A stretch of DNA of 64,000 nt from Hemibagrus wyckioides (GCF_019097595.1 NC_080711.1:16757428-16821427); one strand, 5' to 3'; counted from the first letter of the stretch, positions 50,201 through 58,010 are shown. Notes: generated by a model from the letters alone, not told the origin. Program-made: numbers and translations.

Positions 50201-53200
50201 ATGAACTAGCCATAAACACAAGGAGAGTTATTAGAGAACAGGAAAACATTGTCAGACTTACTGGAAAAAAATAAAAGGGGAATTTTCAAGGTGATTGCTC
50301 TGGAGCTGACAGTTTTTTTTTTTATGGTTCTCCTGCAAACTTCAGTGAACTTGTGTGTTTGTAAAATAGTTTTTCTGACTGATTTACTGGCATCGGTGAG
50401 TCACTGGGTCATGTGTAGGTCTGTCCATGTCCAGTCCAGAGGGTGAGAGTTTGTTTAGACAGTCGGTGTAGTGCCAGACTGTCTTCAGTCCTCGTTTTCA
50501 TGAGCAGCTGTGACCAACTTTGGAGTCGCCTGAGATGCAGATGGGAGGAGGAAGGAGATTTTTTTTTTACCCACTGTTATTTACAGTAGTTCTATATTGT
50601 TAAGGTAATTAAACTTAATTAAAAATGTCAGCTTGTAATTATTAAATGTTTCAGTAGACTTCAGGGGCATAGCATCCTGTCATGTTAATCAAGCACCAGA
50701 CACTGGCAGTGTGCAGAGCAGCTGTTAGTAGTAATAGTAATATTTTTAGTATAAAAAAAACCCAACCTGATATTCATGCTCTCTTGTGCAGTGTATGATT
50801 GTGACCATAACAGTACATGGGCAGTACATCAAACTGCAGCCTATAACAACAGTACATGTGCTGGTGTCAGTTACAATCCAAACTTTGTAAAAGTTTTGCA
50901 TTTCATTACATTTACGCTATTTGGAGGATTATTATTCAGAGCGACTTACATTTATCTCATTTATGCAACTGAGCACATGATGGGTTAAGGGTCTTACTCA
51001 GGGGCCCAGCAGTGGTGGTTTTGCAGTGCTGGGATTTGATCTTTGAACCTTCCAGTCAGTAGTCAAACATCTTAGCCACTGAGCTACCACTACCTCAGTA
51101 GTTTTAACTGCATCAGAGTACAAATTTATAAAAAAAAATCTCATTGGTTTAAAAAACATGATAATACATATTTATAAGATTTACAGATATGTGCACTAAG
51201 GCTGGGTAAGATGACTATCGCATTGATATTGTGATTAATTAAGTAACAGTGCTGAGTGTATCTGAGATATAGTAGATATTGTGATCTTTTTTTTTCATGT
51301 ACTTTAAAGATAATTACTAAACTGAAAGTGGCTGATTTTATTTTTTTTCTTTTCCATTGTGAAATAATTTATTATTTATTAAATTAAAAATGCATTTCAT
51401 ATAAATTAGATTATAAATAATATACAATCATCATTTATATAAGGACAGAAATGACTGTTTCATGTTCTGATGCCCTCGGGCCACAACGCTTTTAGAAACA
51501 TTCTTGCTTGTGAATACGTCAAGCAATACATAAACTTGTCTTAAATGACACTATCAGCTAGAAATTCATAAATCATGATCATTAAATGTTTAATTATAAA
51601 GAGGCCATGTGCTTGCACTCTTTTATGTATAACATTTAAATGTAATGGTACTGGTGAATCAGTGATGGGTTTCTCGCCTACCATGCAGAAGGCCAGGTTC
51701 AATTCCCAGCCAGTGCCCAAACCCCAGCCAGTGCCCAAATCCCAGCCACTGGATGTATTGCCGGTCCCAAGCCCAGATAAAAAATGGGAGGGTTGTGTCA
51801 GGAAGGGCATCAGGTGTAAAACCTGTGCCAAGTTGTTGTGCAGCCCAGTTGGTCCGCAGTGGTGACCCCTCACACATGTAGGTAGCAGCCGAAAGATCAA
51901 CAACAACATTTAAATGTAATGTGCCCTGTGTTTAGTTTTTTATGTGTTATCTATTTTAATCTTTAAATAAGTCTTTAAATAATTTGGGGACTTGTGCATT
52001 TATTTACATTAATAAACCCTGGGCCAGTCATTAAAGTAAATAGAAATGAGGGATTCATTTCTGAGGTATGTGTTTTTTTGTTTGGTGTTTAGCTCTACCT
52101 CTTTTTTTGTGGTTTGATCCATCACACTTTTAGGTTCTGTCTGATCACATTATTGACTCTCGTGACTGGCTTGTTATCTCCTGAACACTTATAGCAACAC
52201 TGTTTTCGTAGTTATGACGTTTATTCAAGATTATTCAAGACTGTGCACCACAGACACGTGTTTATGCATCTTGTATTCCGGATTTAGAAAATATTTGGAT
52301 TGCTTCTAATGAATTGTCATCTGTCTGGATGTCAACAAAAGGTCTATAGTCCTAGTGGCTTTCCAGTGGCTTTGATAAAAGAATGATACACCATGAGTTA
52401 CAGCCCTTTGTGACATTTTGATGAGGTCGGTTCAGTGTAGAGGTTTATGTGGGCGTGTACGGATTTGAAACATTCCTCATCATGTTCTTTGGACCCAGAA
52501 GCGCACAGTGCAAGCGCTTCTCAAACAGGCTGTAATTTAATGACATGAATAAAACAGCTCATATTGTCCAGCTTGATGTCTTAGTGTTGCTGGCTGTAAT
52601 TAGGTCTGGTTGAAGCAGAGTGAATCTCCAGATCTGATTTAAGTAAGTGTGGCATGTGGCATCACTCCTCCAGAGAGAAAGAGAGAGGGAGAGGAGAGAT
52701 AAGATTCCATTCTTATGAAATCAGTTCCAACTGGTTCCAAAGCGTGATGTCCTCCTCCCCACCCAAACTCCCTCTCGACCCTGAAAAACAAAGAGCATCA
52801 CGGTTCATGCCTTCATCCTTCAAACAATCTCATCAGTACTCTGCCTCACAATCAAAGAGATGTCTAAACTTCAATAGTGCGACAAATAGTGTTAAAATAT
52901 GTAGACGGAAATGTAGAAAAATTATTATATTCGAAGTATTTTAGTGATGTTTTTAATTTAGCTGTTATATATTTTATGTTTAGTGTTTGTAGACAGGACT
53001 ACAGAAATGTCTGGAACTATTCATCTGATATTTGAGAGAAAATGCAGAAATACACTCTACACATTGTGTAATGTCTTTATAATTCGGACTTGCTCTGTTT
53101 CTGCCAGCAACCACACAAAATTACCTCGCACACAAATAACAAGTCATCCGATCACAAATGTTGCACAGAAAAAGAATCAGATTCATGCTTCTTTCAGTGT

Positions 53201-53736
53201 GTTTGTGAGTCGTATTATTATTTGAGAATATTATTTTTAGTTCAGTTTATTTGTACTCTTTTCTTTTTGTTAACTATACAATTCTTGATGTGCAGAAAAG
53301 GAAAATAGGAAAGTAAAATAATAACATTTCTGTTATTAATATACAGATATTGGTCCTACTTCCTGTATATAAATGTATATGTATATAATAAGACTTTTGA
53401 GTGCTTGCACTGAGAGCATCATGAAAAACATTTTATATAAAAACAGCTGTATTTCCAGTCAGTGTCAATGTCACTACAGTAAAATTTCAACTGTTCTGCA
53501 GTCTTGGCAGGTGTCAAAAACATTGTTTTTCCTGTCATAATAAAAATGAACATGTTGAACAGTAGTGGAAAGCCTGCCACCGAATATACTAGCCTGCCTC
53601 CGAATAATACTAATATACTACTACAAAATATTACTTTTAAAGTATGAAGTCATTAAATGTTTGGTCTTGAGGGTCAAAACTTGGCTCAGTATCTTAAGAT
53701 TACAGAATTGTCATATGGAACCTTATAATTGTCTGA

Positions 53737-53779
<43 letters not shown>

Positions 53780-55642
53780 ACTGTGTACTGTGTTCTCTCT
53801 TCCTTGTTCATATTAGTCACTCATTGTCTCACACAGTGACTGTGTGTGGCTGAGAAATTACCTGCATGCATTTTGGCTTATATTTGTATATTGACTGTTG
53901 GGAAAAGGCGGAGCCTGCCTTGACACCATTTAACTTCAGGCCTCTTTTGGTGGACAACACACATGGTCTTTCTTGTTCCCCTGCCTGTCATTTGTTTTTC
54001 CTTCTCTTTCTGTTCTTACATTATTCTGGCCCTGCTCTAAAGTGTCAGCAGCAGTAGATCAGCTTGTTCTTATTATCCAGCCCTGCTGCCATGTCATGTG
54101 TTCTTCCTCCCCCTTGTTCTGGGTCAGTGACAGCCTGCCCATAAAAATGACAGCCCTAATTTTGAAAGATGTGGCCAGCAAACCTCATGTTACATGGAAA
54201 CACCGTGGCGCCTGAGGAACCATGGGTCCTTTTGGGCCCTGGTGTTTTTCACACAACTTATACTCATATTCAGGCATTTGCCTCTGGTTTGGCAAGCTAA
54301 TTACAGTTCCAGAATTTAGGACCTTTCCTGGCAATAAACCATCAGCGCACTCGTAGCACGTATTTTCCATCAATGGCCTGTTTTTGTCCGATATCCAGTA
54401 ATGGCAGAAAATCTGAAAATGATGATCAAGCATGAAATGTCACCCTGGAAGAATGGAGAGTGGACAGAGTCGATTTCTTTCTTTATTTTTTGCCTCTTCC
54501 ATTGCCTTTATTCTTTAATTCCTGGCACAGTTTGAAATCTTTTGGTTGAGTATTTGCAAATGATGAATGCTGAAAAGTCATTGTAGCCATACAGACACAT
54601 CACCCTGCTCACATTCTCTTTGGTTTTAGATTTTCACAGAGAGATGCAGTTTTTTTTTACTGTGTTTTCTGCTAGGCTTGGCTGAGGGACTGTTGTAGAG
54701 TGAATGGCTTTAGCTTTCTTTATAGTTTGAAAAATATTATTGTCATTTTTCCCACCAAAGATATTTTTCAACACATAGAAAAAGTCCTTCACAGACCCTG
54801 TACTGGATGTAATACAGGTTGCCTTATGTACATCAGTACATGTCTATACACAGAAGAACATGATAGAGTGCAGTTACTGAGGTGTCCATAGATATTGGCT
54901 TGATATCAGGTTAATAATATGATGTCAATCCTCTTAAGAGGTAATGGCAGCACTGTTGCTTGGATGTTCCTTGGAAACAGAGTATATGGCCTACACCAAG
55001 AGTGTCCAATCTTATCCACAAAGGGCTGGACTTTTTACTTTCTGTCCTGTTTTTTTTCTACAAATAATCATATATAAAATATTTTAAACTTTCACATAAC
55101 AGTTTGACTATATCAGAAATATAGCATAATATTAATGTTGGTTATTTTCTCTTTACAGTGCTCTCAAGTTCTTTATAGCAACAAGGATTCTCGTGTTGTC
55201 TGGGTGAAAGGTGATCATATCCTCACTACAGGATTTAATCAGGTAATACTCTATTTGTTATTTCACACACACACACACACACACACACATTTTATGTTAA
55301 ACAAACTGTGTCAATTTTTACTTGGTCCTTAGTTCTGTTGTGTCTTATATATTTATGTATCTTATGTTGTACCATGGTCCTGACAAACGTTTTCCAGGTT
55401 TCCAGATTATAAAAAATTTTTATTTTTAAATATTGTTTAAATTGTACCAATATATATTTTTGAAATGGCAATAAAAGGGTCTTGACTTGACACACACATA
55501 TACATTATTACACCTATTACACACACACAATATTTATGTGTGTGTGTGGTGTGTCTCAGAATCGGCAGCAGGAGGTGCGGCTGTGGGATTACAGGAAGCT
55601 GAACTCTTCTCTGAGCTCTGCATCTTTAGCCACCTCCAGTGG
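9567..55642 (+). CDS. coro7: CORO7 (coronin 7), exons 1-9 of a longer gene (gene span)
   Basis: Coronin 7 is the long coronin with two tandem WD40 beta-propellers. In mammals it acts at the Golgi in post-Golgi traffic and as an adaptor of a ubiquitin ligase that modifies there. Nine exons with GT-AG borders join in frame: 788 nt, 262 codons plus two bases. They cover the N-terminal coronin signature [11 protein letters not shown] and the WD40 blades ([63 protein letters not shown]) up to about blade 5 of propeller 1. Each segment aligns to human CORO7 from memory without a missing exon. Human CORO7 is about 925 residues, so most of the gene lies right of the window. Exons are tiny (51-184 nt) and introns reach 26.6 kb. 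Confidence 0.96.
9627..14429 (+). other. CORO7 intron 1
   Basis: This 4.8-kb intron contains a short TG tract (13050-13066), an AG tract (13200-13222) and a reverse-oriented SINE (13600-13822). The first 3.4 kb shows no transposon or exon that I can recognise. Confidence 0.65.
13600..13822 (-). mobile_element. tRNA-derived SINE, minus orientation
   Basis: On the minus strand the element starts GGGCAGTAGTGGCTCAGG (box A region), then AGGGTTCAAACCC (box B), then GGGCCCTTAACTCTCTCTGC and a tail ending near CAATAATAAAGGC. This head and body are a widespread fish SINE type. A possible eroded target duplication (GTGGGATCTA and GTAGGATTTA) flanks it. Confidence 0.75.
14430..14526 (+). CDS. coro7: CORO7 exon 2
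   Basis: Acceptor CTTTTCAG precedes [14 protein letters not shown] and then [15 protein letters not shown], matching the human block ESWISDIRAG through SSCSLIAFNSD. It ends with one base of a Gly codon before GTAAGT. This is the first WD40 blade of the propeller. Confidence 0.96.
14527..15072 (+). other. CORO7 intron 2
   Basis: This 546-nt intron is AT-rich; no repeat family or coding sequence was recognised. Confidence 0.7.
15073..15153 (+). CDS. coro7: CORO7 exon 3
   Basis: The exon completes a Gly codon and encodes [19 protein letters not shown], then TQIPCHA, before donor GTAAGA. It starts after TTTTTTTTAAAG, a strong polypyrimidine acceptor. It corresponds to the blade-1 strand preceding the conserved H-x-D-x-V-T-D-L motif. 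Phase 1 at both ends fits its neighbours. Confidence 0.93.
15154..15596 (+). other. CORO7 intron 3, with a Tc1 fragment
   Basis: This 443-nt intron holds a short Tc1-like transposase fragment around 15340-15440, annotated separately. Nothing else was recognised. Confidence 0.65.
15340..15440 (-). mobile_element. Tc1-like transposase fragment
   Basis: The minus strand of 15369-15420 reads [17 protein letters not shown], a mutated form of the Tc1 motif [17 protein letters not shown] in which the catalytic Glu has become Lys. The fragment has no ends and is dead. Confidence 0.75.
15597..15667 (+). CDS. coro7: CORO7 exon 4: conserved WD40 block [13 protein letters not shown]
   Basis: After CTGTTAG the exon reads [18 protein letters not shown] then CSADET, almost identical to human coronin 7. 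Its donor GTATTG is weak (T at +4, T at +5). Confidence 0.97.
15668..18231 (+). other. CORO7 intron 4
   Basis: The first half contains a retroposon-like repeat from about 15880. The second half, about 17150-18180, is AT-rich with no recognised element. Confidence 0.6.
15880..16310 (+). repeat. Fish interspersed repeat beginning CCAATTCAGTTTTATTTGTATAG
   Basis: AATTCAGTTTTATTTGTATAG, then ATCAGGTTGTAGAATTAGATTCC and later TTTAAAGGAGGAGTCAG and GGTAACAGGCATGAGG, recall a long interspersed repeat common in fish genomes. It may extend to about 16900. The family is not identified, and a second short piece of the same 5' motif is at 26107-26160. Confidence 0.5.
18232..18415 (+). CDS. coro7: CORO7 exon 5: WD40 blades 2-3
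   Basis: The exon opens [12 protein letters not shown], closing a WD repeat, and continues through [19 protein letters not shown] and [13 protein letters not shown]. The acceptor CTCTGCAG is strong. The donor GTACAC is weak, and a CA tract begins 10 nt inside the intron (18425). Confidence 0.97.
18425..18450 (+). repeat. (AC)n tract next to CORO7 exon 5 donor
   Basis: Ten AC units, then GCACAC, start 10 nt into intron 5. A second short CA tract is at 18491-18504. Confidence 0.95.
19596..19630 (+). repeat. (TG)17 tract replacing the polypyrimidine tract of CORO7 exon 6
   Basis: This is an uninterrupted TG repeat ending 11 nt upstream of exon 6, followed by CTATGAGACAG. Confidence 0.95.
19642..19718 (+). 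CDS. coro7: CORO7 exon 6
   Basis: The exon completes a Val codon and encodes [20 protein letters not shown], then LASTCK, before GTGAGT. Its acceptor is preceded not by a polypyrimidine tract but by a 35-nt TG repeat (19596-19630) and then CTATGAGACAG. Frame and homology leave little doubt about the exon despite the unusual acceptor. Confidence 0.96.
20540..21195. repeat. Old interspersed repeat, family unidentified
   Basis: ATTCAACTTCATTGTCATTG near 20548, followed by CAGTCCTTGATTGGGATG, TTTTCACCAC, TACCACACTGAGATGCAGTT and CTTCAGGAT, is a motif order I recall from a dispersed fish repeat. Ends and class are uncertain. Confidence 0.45.
21300..21466 (+). mobile_element. SINE 3' half, plus orientation
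   Basis: CTTAACCCATAACCCTCTCTGC, then TCCTAACAAGCTGGGATCTGC and GTGATATAAAGGC, corresponds to the body and tail of the same SINE type as at 13600-13822, ending in a (TTC)5 run. The tRNA-like head is missing or unrecognisable (5' truncation). Confidence 0.65.
23090..23665 (+). mobile_element. DNA-transposon remnant, class unidentified
   Basis: AAAACCTACCAGGGAGGCTGC, TTCTCCATGGTGTTATGGA and the terminal GGGGTGCATATACTTTTTTA (about 23645-23664) are typical of non-autonomous, TA-flanked fish transposons. No open frame remains. The left end was not found. Confidence 0.45.
26107..26165 (+). repeat. Short copy of the AATTCAGTTTATTTGTATAG repeat
   Basis: AGTTTATTTGTATAGTG, then AACAATAGACATTATCACAA and TACAGAAAT, matches the start of the dispersed repeat also seen near 15885. 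Confidence 0.5.
26906..26952. repeat. (GT)n microsatellite
   Basis: About 23 GT units in CORO7 intron 6, followed by degenerate GT-rich sequence to about 26985. Confidence 0.95.
27079..27128. repeat. (TC)n(AC)n compound microsatellite
   Basis: TC repeats pass into CACTCACTCACACACA repeats. Confidence 0.85.
27131..27300 (+). repeat. Duplicated module, copy A, ending in (CT)n
   Basis: Sequence from CATTCTAAAT through ATGGGTATGG, GAGGCATTTTTAAGAATGAG, AAAGATAACTAAAAGCACAG and GAGAACCCTTTC to a CT repeat is repeated at 44092-44276 in the same orientation. Copy A lacks about 13 bases (including AACTGTTTC) that copy B has. Confidence 0.9.
27705..27860. repeat. GTGA/GTGTGA low-complexity array
   Basis: Mixed GTGA, GTGT and ATTGTGAGTGAGT units run about 150 bp, including three copies of a roughly 20-bp higher-order unit (GAGTGAGTGTGTGT-ATT). 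Confidence 0.85.
28550..28600 (+). CDS. coro7: CORO7 exon 7 (51 nt)
   Basis: This short exon, [17 protein letters not shown], matches human DKQLRIFDPRTKPRASQ. The acceptor TTCCCCAG is strong; the donor GTAGCG is poor (G at +4, C at +5), although it must define a 26.6 kb intron. Confidence 0.95.
28855..29105. repeat. TG-rich minisatellite
   Basis: About six degenerate units of 30-50 bp each join a TG run to (C/G)TCTATACTCCACATATTTG or the variant CTGCACTTCACATAGG, starting 250 nt downstream of CORO7 exon 7. Confidence 0.85.
30330..30480 (+). repeat. Retroposon 3' tail-like sequence
   Basis: GTTAAAAGTGCTTTACAAAT, then AAAAATGGAATTGAATTGAAT, is the ending seen in many fish LINE/SINE copies. 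The upstream boundary is a guess. Confidence 0.45.
30729..30773. repeat. Short tandem repeat, 11-bp unit x4
   Basis: The unit CCCACAGTCTT occurs four times in a row with no mismatch. Confidence 0.9.
30941..30980. repeat. (CA)n microsatellite
   Basis: About 19 CA units in CORO7 intron 7, followed by TGCATGCATGCA. Confidence 0.95.
31465..31498. repeat. (AG)n microsatellite
   Basis: About 13 AG units followed by GGGAGAGAG. Confidence 0.95.
32741..32905 (+). mobile_element. tRNA-derived SINE, plus orientation
   Basis: GGTGACTCAGTGGTTAGGAC (box A-like) and GAGTTTGAATCCTGC (box B-like) are followed by CCTTGAGCAAGGCC and an AAATGTAAATG tail. The tail and head fit a fish tRNA-SINE; the middle is eroded. 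Confidence 0.7.
33034..33336. repeat. 300-bp purine tract (GAGA/GGGA)
   Basis: Over about 300 bp the plus strand is almost entirely A and G with sparse C, built from GAGA, GGGA and ACAGAC units. The open frame through it ([12 protein letters not shown]) is an artefact of repeat composition. Confidence 0.9.
33853..34217 (+). mobile_element. Deleted Tc1-like element with both ends
   Basis: The ends CACTACCGCTCAAAAGTTTG and, inverted, CACTACCACTGAAAAGTTTG match at 25 of 28 terminal bases, flanked by TA on both sides. The plus strand keeps the transposase C-terminus, near [18 protein letters not shown] and ARMPR, with a stop codon. At 365 bp it has lost most of the coding region. Confidence 0.8.
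34724..34767. repeat. (GT)n microsatellite
   Basis: About 20 GT units in CORO7 intron 7. Confidence 0.95.
35031..35064. repeat. (CA)n microsatellite
   Basis: About 14 CA units, 270 nt after the GT array at 34724 and complementary to it. Confidence 0.95.
38150..38459 (+). mobile_element. Decayed Tc1-like element, 3' part
   Basis: The plus strand at 38234-38272 reads [13 protein letters not shown], the conserved segment with the catalytic Glu. After it come TGGACCAGAATCTCAGAGGA and the end GTGTTCCTAATAAAGTACTC up to a terminal GAGTG next to TA (38460). Interior frameshifts and the missing 5' end make it inactive. Confidence 0.75.
40735..40900 (-). repeat. LINE-tail-like repeat ending in a (CAGA)n array
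   Basis: CCCTGACCAGGATAAAGTG, then TTACTGAAGATGAA, leads into (GACA)10 and GAATGAATGAA. It is the same family as 42508-42610, in the opposite orientation. Confidence 0.6.
42508..42610 (+). repeat. LINE-tail-like repeat, opposite orientation
   Basis: TTCATTCATTCATCTTCAGT, then AACTGCTTTATCCTGGTCAGG and GTCACAG, is the reverse complement of the family copy at 40735-40900. Family name not assigned. Confidence 0.6.
43725..43870 (+). mobile_element. Decayed Tc1-like transposase fragment
   Basis: The plus strand encodes FQQDDGP (43731 on) and, in another frame, SPDLNLS (43839 on), mutated forms of Tc1 FQQDNAP and SPDLNPI. No ends were found. Confidence 0.6.
44092..44276 (+). repeat. Duplicated module, copy B, ending in (CT)n
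   Basis: Same-orientation copy of 27131-27300, about 17 kb away, in the next intron. It keeps the about 13 bases missing in copy A and also ends in a pure CT repeat (44240-44276). Confidence 0.9.
45936..47183 (-). mobile_element. Apparently intact Tc1-like transposon
   Basis: This 1,248-bp element is bounded by TA target duplications (45934-45935 and 47184-47185). Its 29-bp terminal inverted repeats CACTATATTGCCAAAAGTAT-TCGCTCACC (45936-45964 and 47155-47183) are identical to each other. It carries a full-length minus-strand transposase. Perfect ends and an open frame point to a recent insertion. Very similar elements are common in fish genomes. Confidence 0.93.
46018..47049 (-). CDS. Tc1-like DD34E transposase, full length
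   Basis: The enzyme cuts and pastes the Tc1-like element at TA sites. From ATG at 47049 ([13 protein letters not shown]) to TGA the protein is 343 residues, the normal length for the family. It has an N-terminal paired-like helix-turn-helix region (about 8-110), a GRPRK motif (59-63), and the catalytic triad D154 (WSDESHF), D245 (FQHDCAP) and E280 (DLNPIEHLW). The spacing between D245 and E280 is 34 residues, as required for DD34E. An in-frame ATG upstream would add 28 residues, but MGRS is the usual start. No inactivating change is visible. The gene is antisense to CORO7 in intron 7. Confidence 0.93.
   Translation of the reverse strand: MGRSQEPSEFQRGTVIGCHLCNKSSREISSLLNIPQSTVNCIIRTWKCLGTTATQPRSGRPRKLTERGQRMLRRIVRRGRQLSAESIATDLQTSCGLQISSRTVRRELHGMGFHGRAAASKPYITKCNAKHRMQWCKARRHWTLEQWRRVLWSDESHFSIWQSDGRVWVWRLPGERYLSDCIVPSVKFGGGGIMVWGCFSGAGLGPLVPVKGTLNASAYQDILDNSMLPTLWEQFGAGPFLFQHDCAPVHKARSIKTWMTESCVDELDWPAQSPDLNPIEHLWDELERRLRARPSRPTSVCDLTNALLEEWSKIPINTLLNLVDSLPRRVEAVIAAKGGLMSY
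50890..51095 (-). mobile_element. V-SINE-like tRNA-derived SINE, minus orientation
   Basis: The minus strand begins GGTAGTGGTAGCTCAGTGGC (box A), then AAATCCCAGCACTG, CTGGGCCCCTGAGTAAG and ends ATGTAAGTCGCTCTGAATAA. The segment TAAGTCGCTCTG, followed by (A/T)AA runs, is the conserved tail of V-type fish SINEs. Confidence 0.75.
51648..51904 (+). mobile_element. Full-length tRNA-derived SINE with 17-bp target duplication
   Basis: The insertion is flanked by identical AACATTTAAATGTAATG at 51631-51647 and 51905-51921. Inside are a tRNA-like head with GGTTCAATTCCC (box B), a tandem duplication of CAGCCAGTGCCCAAA, then GGAAGGGCATCAGGTG and GTGGTGACCCCTCA, ending GATCAACAACAACA. The 3' end resembles RTE- or L2-mobilised fish SINEs. 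Confidence 0.9.
53741..53778. repeat. (CT)n microsatellite
   Basis: About 19 CT units in CORO7 intron 7. Confidence 0.95.
54998..55045 (+). mobile_element. Possible hAT terminal fragment
   Basis: GAGTGTCCAATCTTATCCAC, then AAAGGGCTGGA, looks like a hAT-type terminal repeat seen in fish and mammals. Only one end is present, about 110 nt before CORO7 exon 8. Confidence 0.4.
55159..55242 (+). CDS. coro7: CORO7 exon 8
   Basis: The exon encodes [20 protein letters not shown], then ILTTGFNQ (28 codons), matching human DSRLAWMGTWEHLVSTGFNQ. The acceptor TCTTTACAG is ordinary. The donor GTAATA is weak, and a CA tract (55264-55289) lies 22 nt inside the intron. Confidence 0.95.
55243..55559 (+). other. 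CORO7 intron 8 with CA tract at donor and GT tract at acceptor
   Basis: This 317-nt intron begins with the weak donor GTAATA. A (CA)13 tract (55264-55289) lies 22 nt in, and a GT-rich tract (55537-55554) ends five bases before the exon. A second, shorter CA tract (55519-55529) sits just upstream and could instead form a local hairpin with the GT tract. Confidence 0.85.
55560..55642 (+). CDS. coro7: CORO7 exon 9, last exon seen in the window
   Basis: The exon encodes [20 protein letters not shown], then ASLATSSG, matching human REREVKLWDTRFFSSALASL. It ends with two bases of the Gly codon before GTGAGT. The acceptor is preceded by a GT-rich tract (55537-55554) in place of pyrimidines. The next expected exon, which in human reads LVPLLDPDSGLL, was not found before position 64000. 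Confidence 0.95.
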
Positions 55643-57589
55643 GTGAGTCTCAACATGAAACACATACACTGTCCACTGTCCAGGTGCTCTATGATATCAC
55701 TGCTGGTGTGTGAGTGTGTGTGTGTGTTTGTGTGTTTGTTGTTTATGTGTGTGTAGAGTAGAGTACAGAGAGTAGAGAGCACTTCTTAATTCCCCAAGGA
55801 GAAATTTGTTGTGTGTGTGTGGGTTTGGGAGTGTGCAAGTGGCCATATAGCACATTTAACTTTAATCAGGACCCTGCTGAAATGGACAAACACCCTAGAT
55901 ATTGGATTTTTTTTTTAAATTCTTTTTCTTTTTTCCCTTGTCATTTACTTTTTCGTTTAATTGAAATGGAGAATGAAATATGTTGTAAAACATAAGTAAA
56001 ATAAGTAAATATTCTAAAAATGGCACACAATAAAAATAGCAAACTGAAAGGAGCTCCAATTAATCACACACTTTAATGGAAAGACAGGAACACACACAAG
56101 TTATATTTAGTTATGTTTGATTCGTAGCACAGGGTATTTCTCATCATCTACCAGTATTGGTCCCAAAATTGTAATAAAGCACAAAACCTCACATTTAGAA
56201 GAATGAAGAGTGGATAACACACACACACACACAGGAAGTGGGAAGAAACACTGTGGACAGAATTAGAGGGAGGGAAGTAGTGAAATGTGGTGTTTATATA
56301 GCAATGTTGTGGCACTGCTATGGTAGCAGCTATGTGGTTCTGCTCTAGAGGACAGTAGGGAGGAGAATGCTGCTGGCTGAGGCTCCACTCACACTTGGAG
56401 GTATGGAAGGAAGAAGAGGGGAAATACATAGGATGGGGTCTTTAAGGATAGTGGCACTTTCACTCCTTTAACATGGTCTTTACTAATGTGTAGAGGTATT
56501 TACTAAGCAAAGTTCTTAGTTGTAATATGACTACTTTGGCCTCTTTGTTTGGCTGAGAATTCGGTGTTTATTTTAAATGACTCCAAATGGCCTCTTCTGG
56601 CAGCCCAACAACCCACGTTTTACCTCTCTCATTTCCTCTGGGTTTTTGTTAAGCAGATAGCTAACCTTATGTAACACAGAGAAATCCCCCTGATAAATTG
56701 CCCTGAACATTGTGTACTAATGTTAAAATCATAGGCCTTGTTAACTCTTATGAAATATTTATATTTACAACAGCAGTGCTGTTCTCCATGTTGTGTTGTG
56801 CCAAAACTAAACAAAACTATCACAAAGTACTAAAATGGACGCACACTCAGCTTGATTAGTGTGCAGTGTGTTCTTTCTTTGTCACTAAGCTTGTGCCAGT
56901 GCAGTAGCCACAGGATGAGGAATGTTGCAGCTTGCACAGCTGATTGTGGACTATGTGTCAGAGTGCTGGGGTTAGACTGAAGAATGTACCATGTGCTTGT
57001 TTTTCTATAGCTGAGCAGTGCTGCATAATCTGTTGACAAGCTGTGTGACCTCCGAGGTATTTGCACATTAACGCTGAACCCTTACTATGCCTATGCTATA
57101 CATATTTACACTGTTCATTTAAACATGTTGGAATATTTTATGTGAATCATTTATTTTAAATCATCTTTTGATTCCTGGATCTAATAATAAGTAAGTAAAA
57201 TGAAACTAAGATAAATTATTTCACCTTTTAATGTGATATAGCAAACAAAATTAAAGTGAAAACAGAAAGAAAAGTTTTGGGGAAATTTTATAAAGAAAAG
57301 AAATGCAATAACCTGCCTGCATGAATATATAGACTCTTTAATAATTGGGCATATGTCTGTGCTCAGAATGATCACATTCAAAGGCTTGTTCAAAAGCAAT
57401 GATCATACTCCTTTCATCGGTGACATGATTCTGATTAAATATAGATATAAATAAAGATCAACTGCTGAAGCAAAGAGCTTTGAAAGCATATACAGGGTAT
57501 CACTGTTAAAAAGCTATCATTCAGGAAATAGGGACAACAGAAATTCTAAAAATAAAATTAGATGGAAGACCAACATCAACAAATGGAAA

Positions 57590-58010
57590 AATGGGGCACT
57601 GCATTCAGGTGCAAGTTCTCTTTAGATGGGACTGTGGCTCTGGTCAAGATAGTGGGAATCATATACCAACCTATAATAGTACAAAACTTTCAGGTCTCTT
57701 TTAGACAGCTGAATATAAGCAAAGGTTTCCAGCAAAACAATGACCCAAAGTACAAATCCAAACCAACTAAGCAATGACTTCAGAAGAAGTAGTTCAACAT
57801 TTTGGAATGGTGCAGTCAGAGCCCAGATCTCAATCCTATCAAAAACTCATGGAATGTCTAGAAGGGGGCTGTGTAGTGACAGTCCCTTCCCTACTGGATA
57901 GACCTGGAGCATTTTTTTCACAAGAAAGAGTAGAAAAAATGTTTCGGAAAATTACCAAAACAAGATGTGCTATGCTGCCAGATTTGTACCCAAAATGACT
58001 GAATGCTATA
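57590..58010 (+). mobile_element. Decayed Tc1-like transposase
   Basis: The plus strand encodes FQQNNDPKYKSKPTKQ (57727 on), the Tc1 FQQDNDPKH motif with Asp replaced by Asn, and then, after stop codons, [17 protein letters not shown], with the catalytic Glu replaced by Lys. At least three stops interrupt it. Terminal repeats were not found. Confidence 0.75.

Larger units (their letters stand above)
28601..55158 (+). other. CORO7 intron 7 (26.6 kb)
   Basis: This is the largest intron here. It carries most of the mobile elements and microsatellites listed below. Between them, about 24 kb shows no exon, and there is no single-exon leucine-rich-repeat gene like VASN, which in human lies inside CORO7. 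The longest open frame is the Tc1 transposase. Repeat-poor GC-richer stretches occur at about 44990-45420, 48880-49140 and 49380-49720. Confidence 0.8.
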
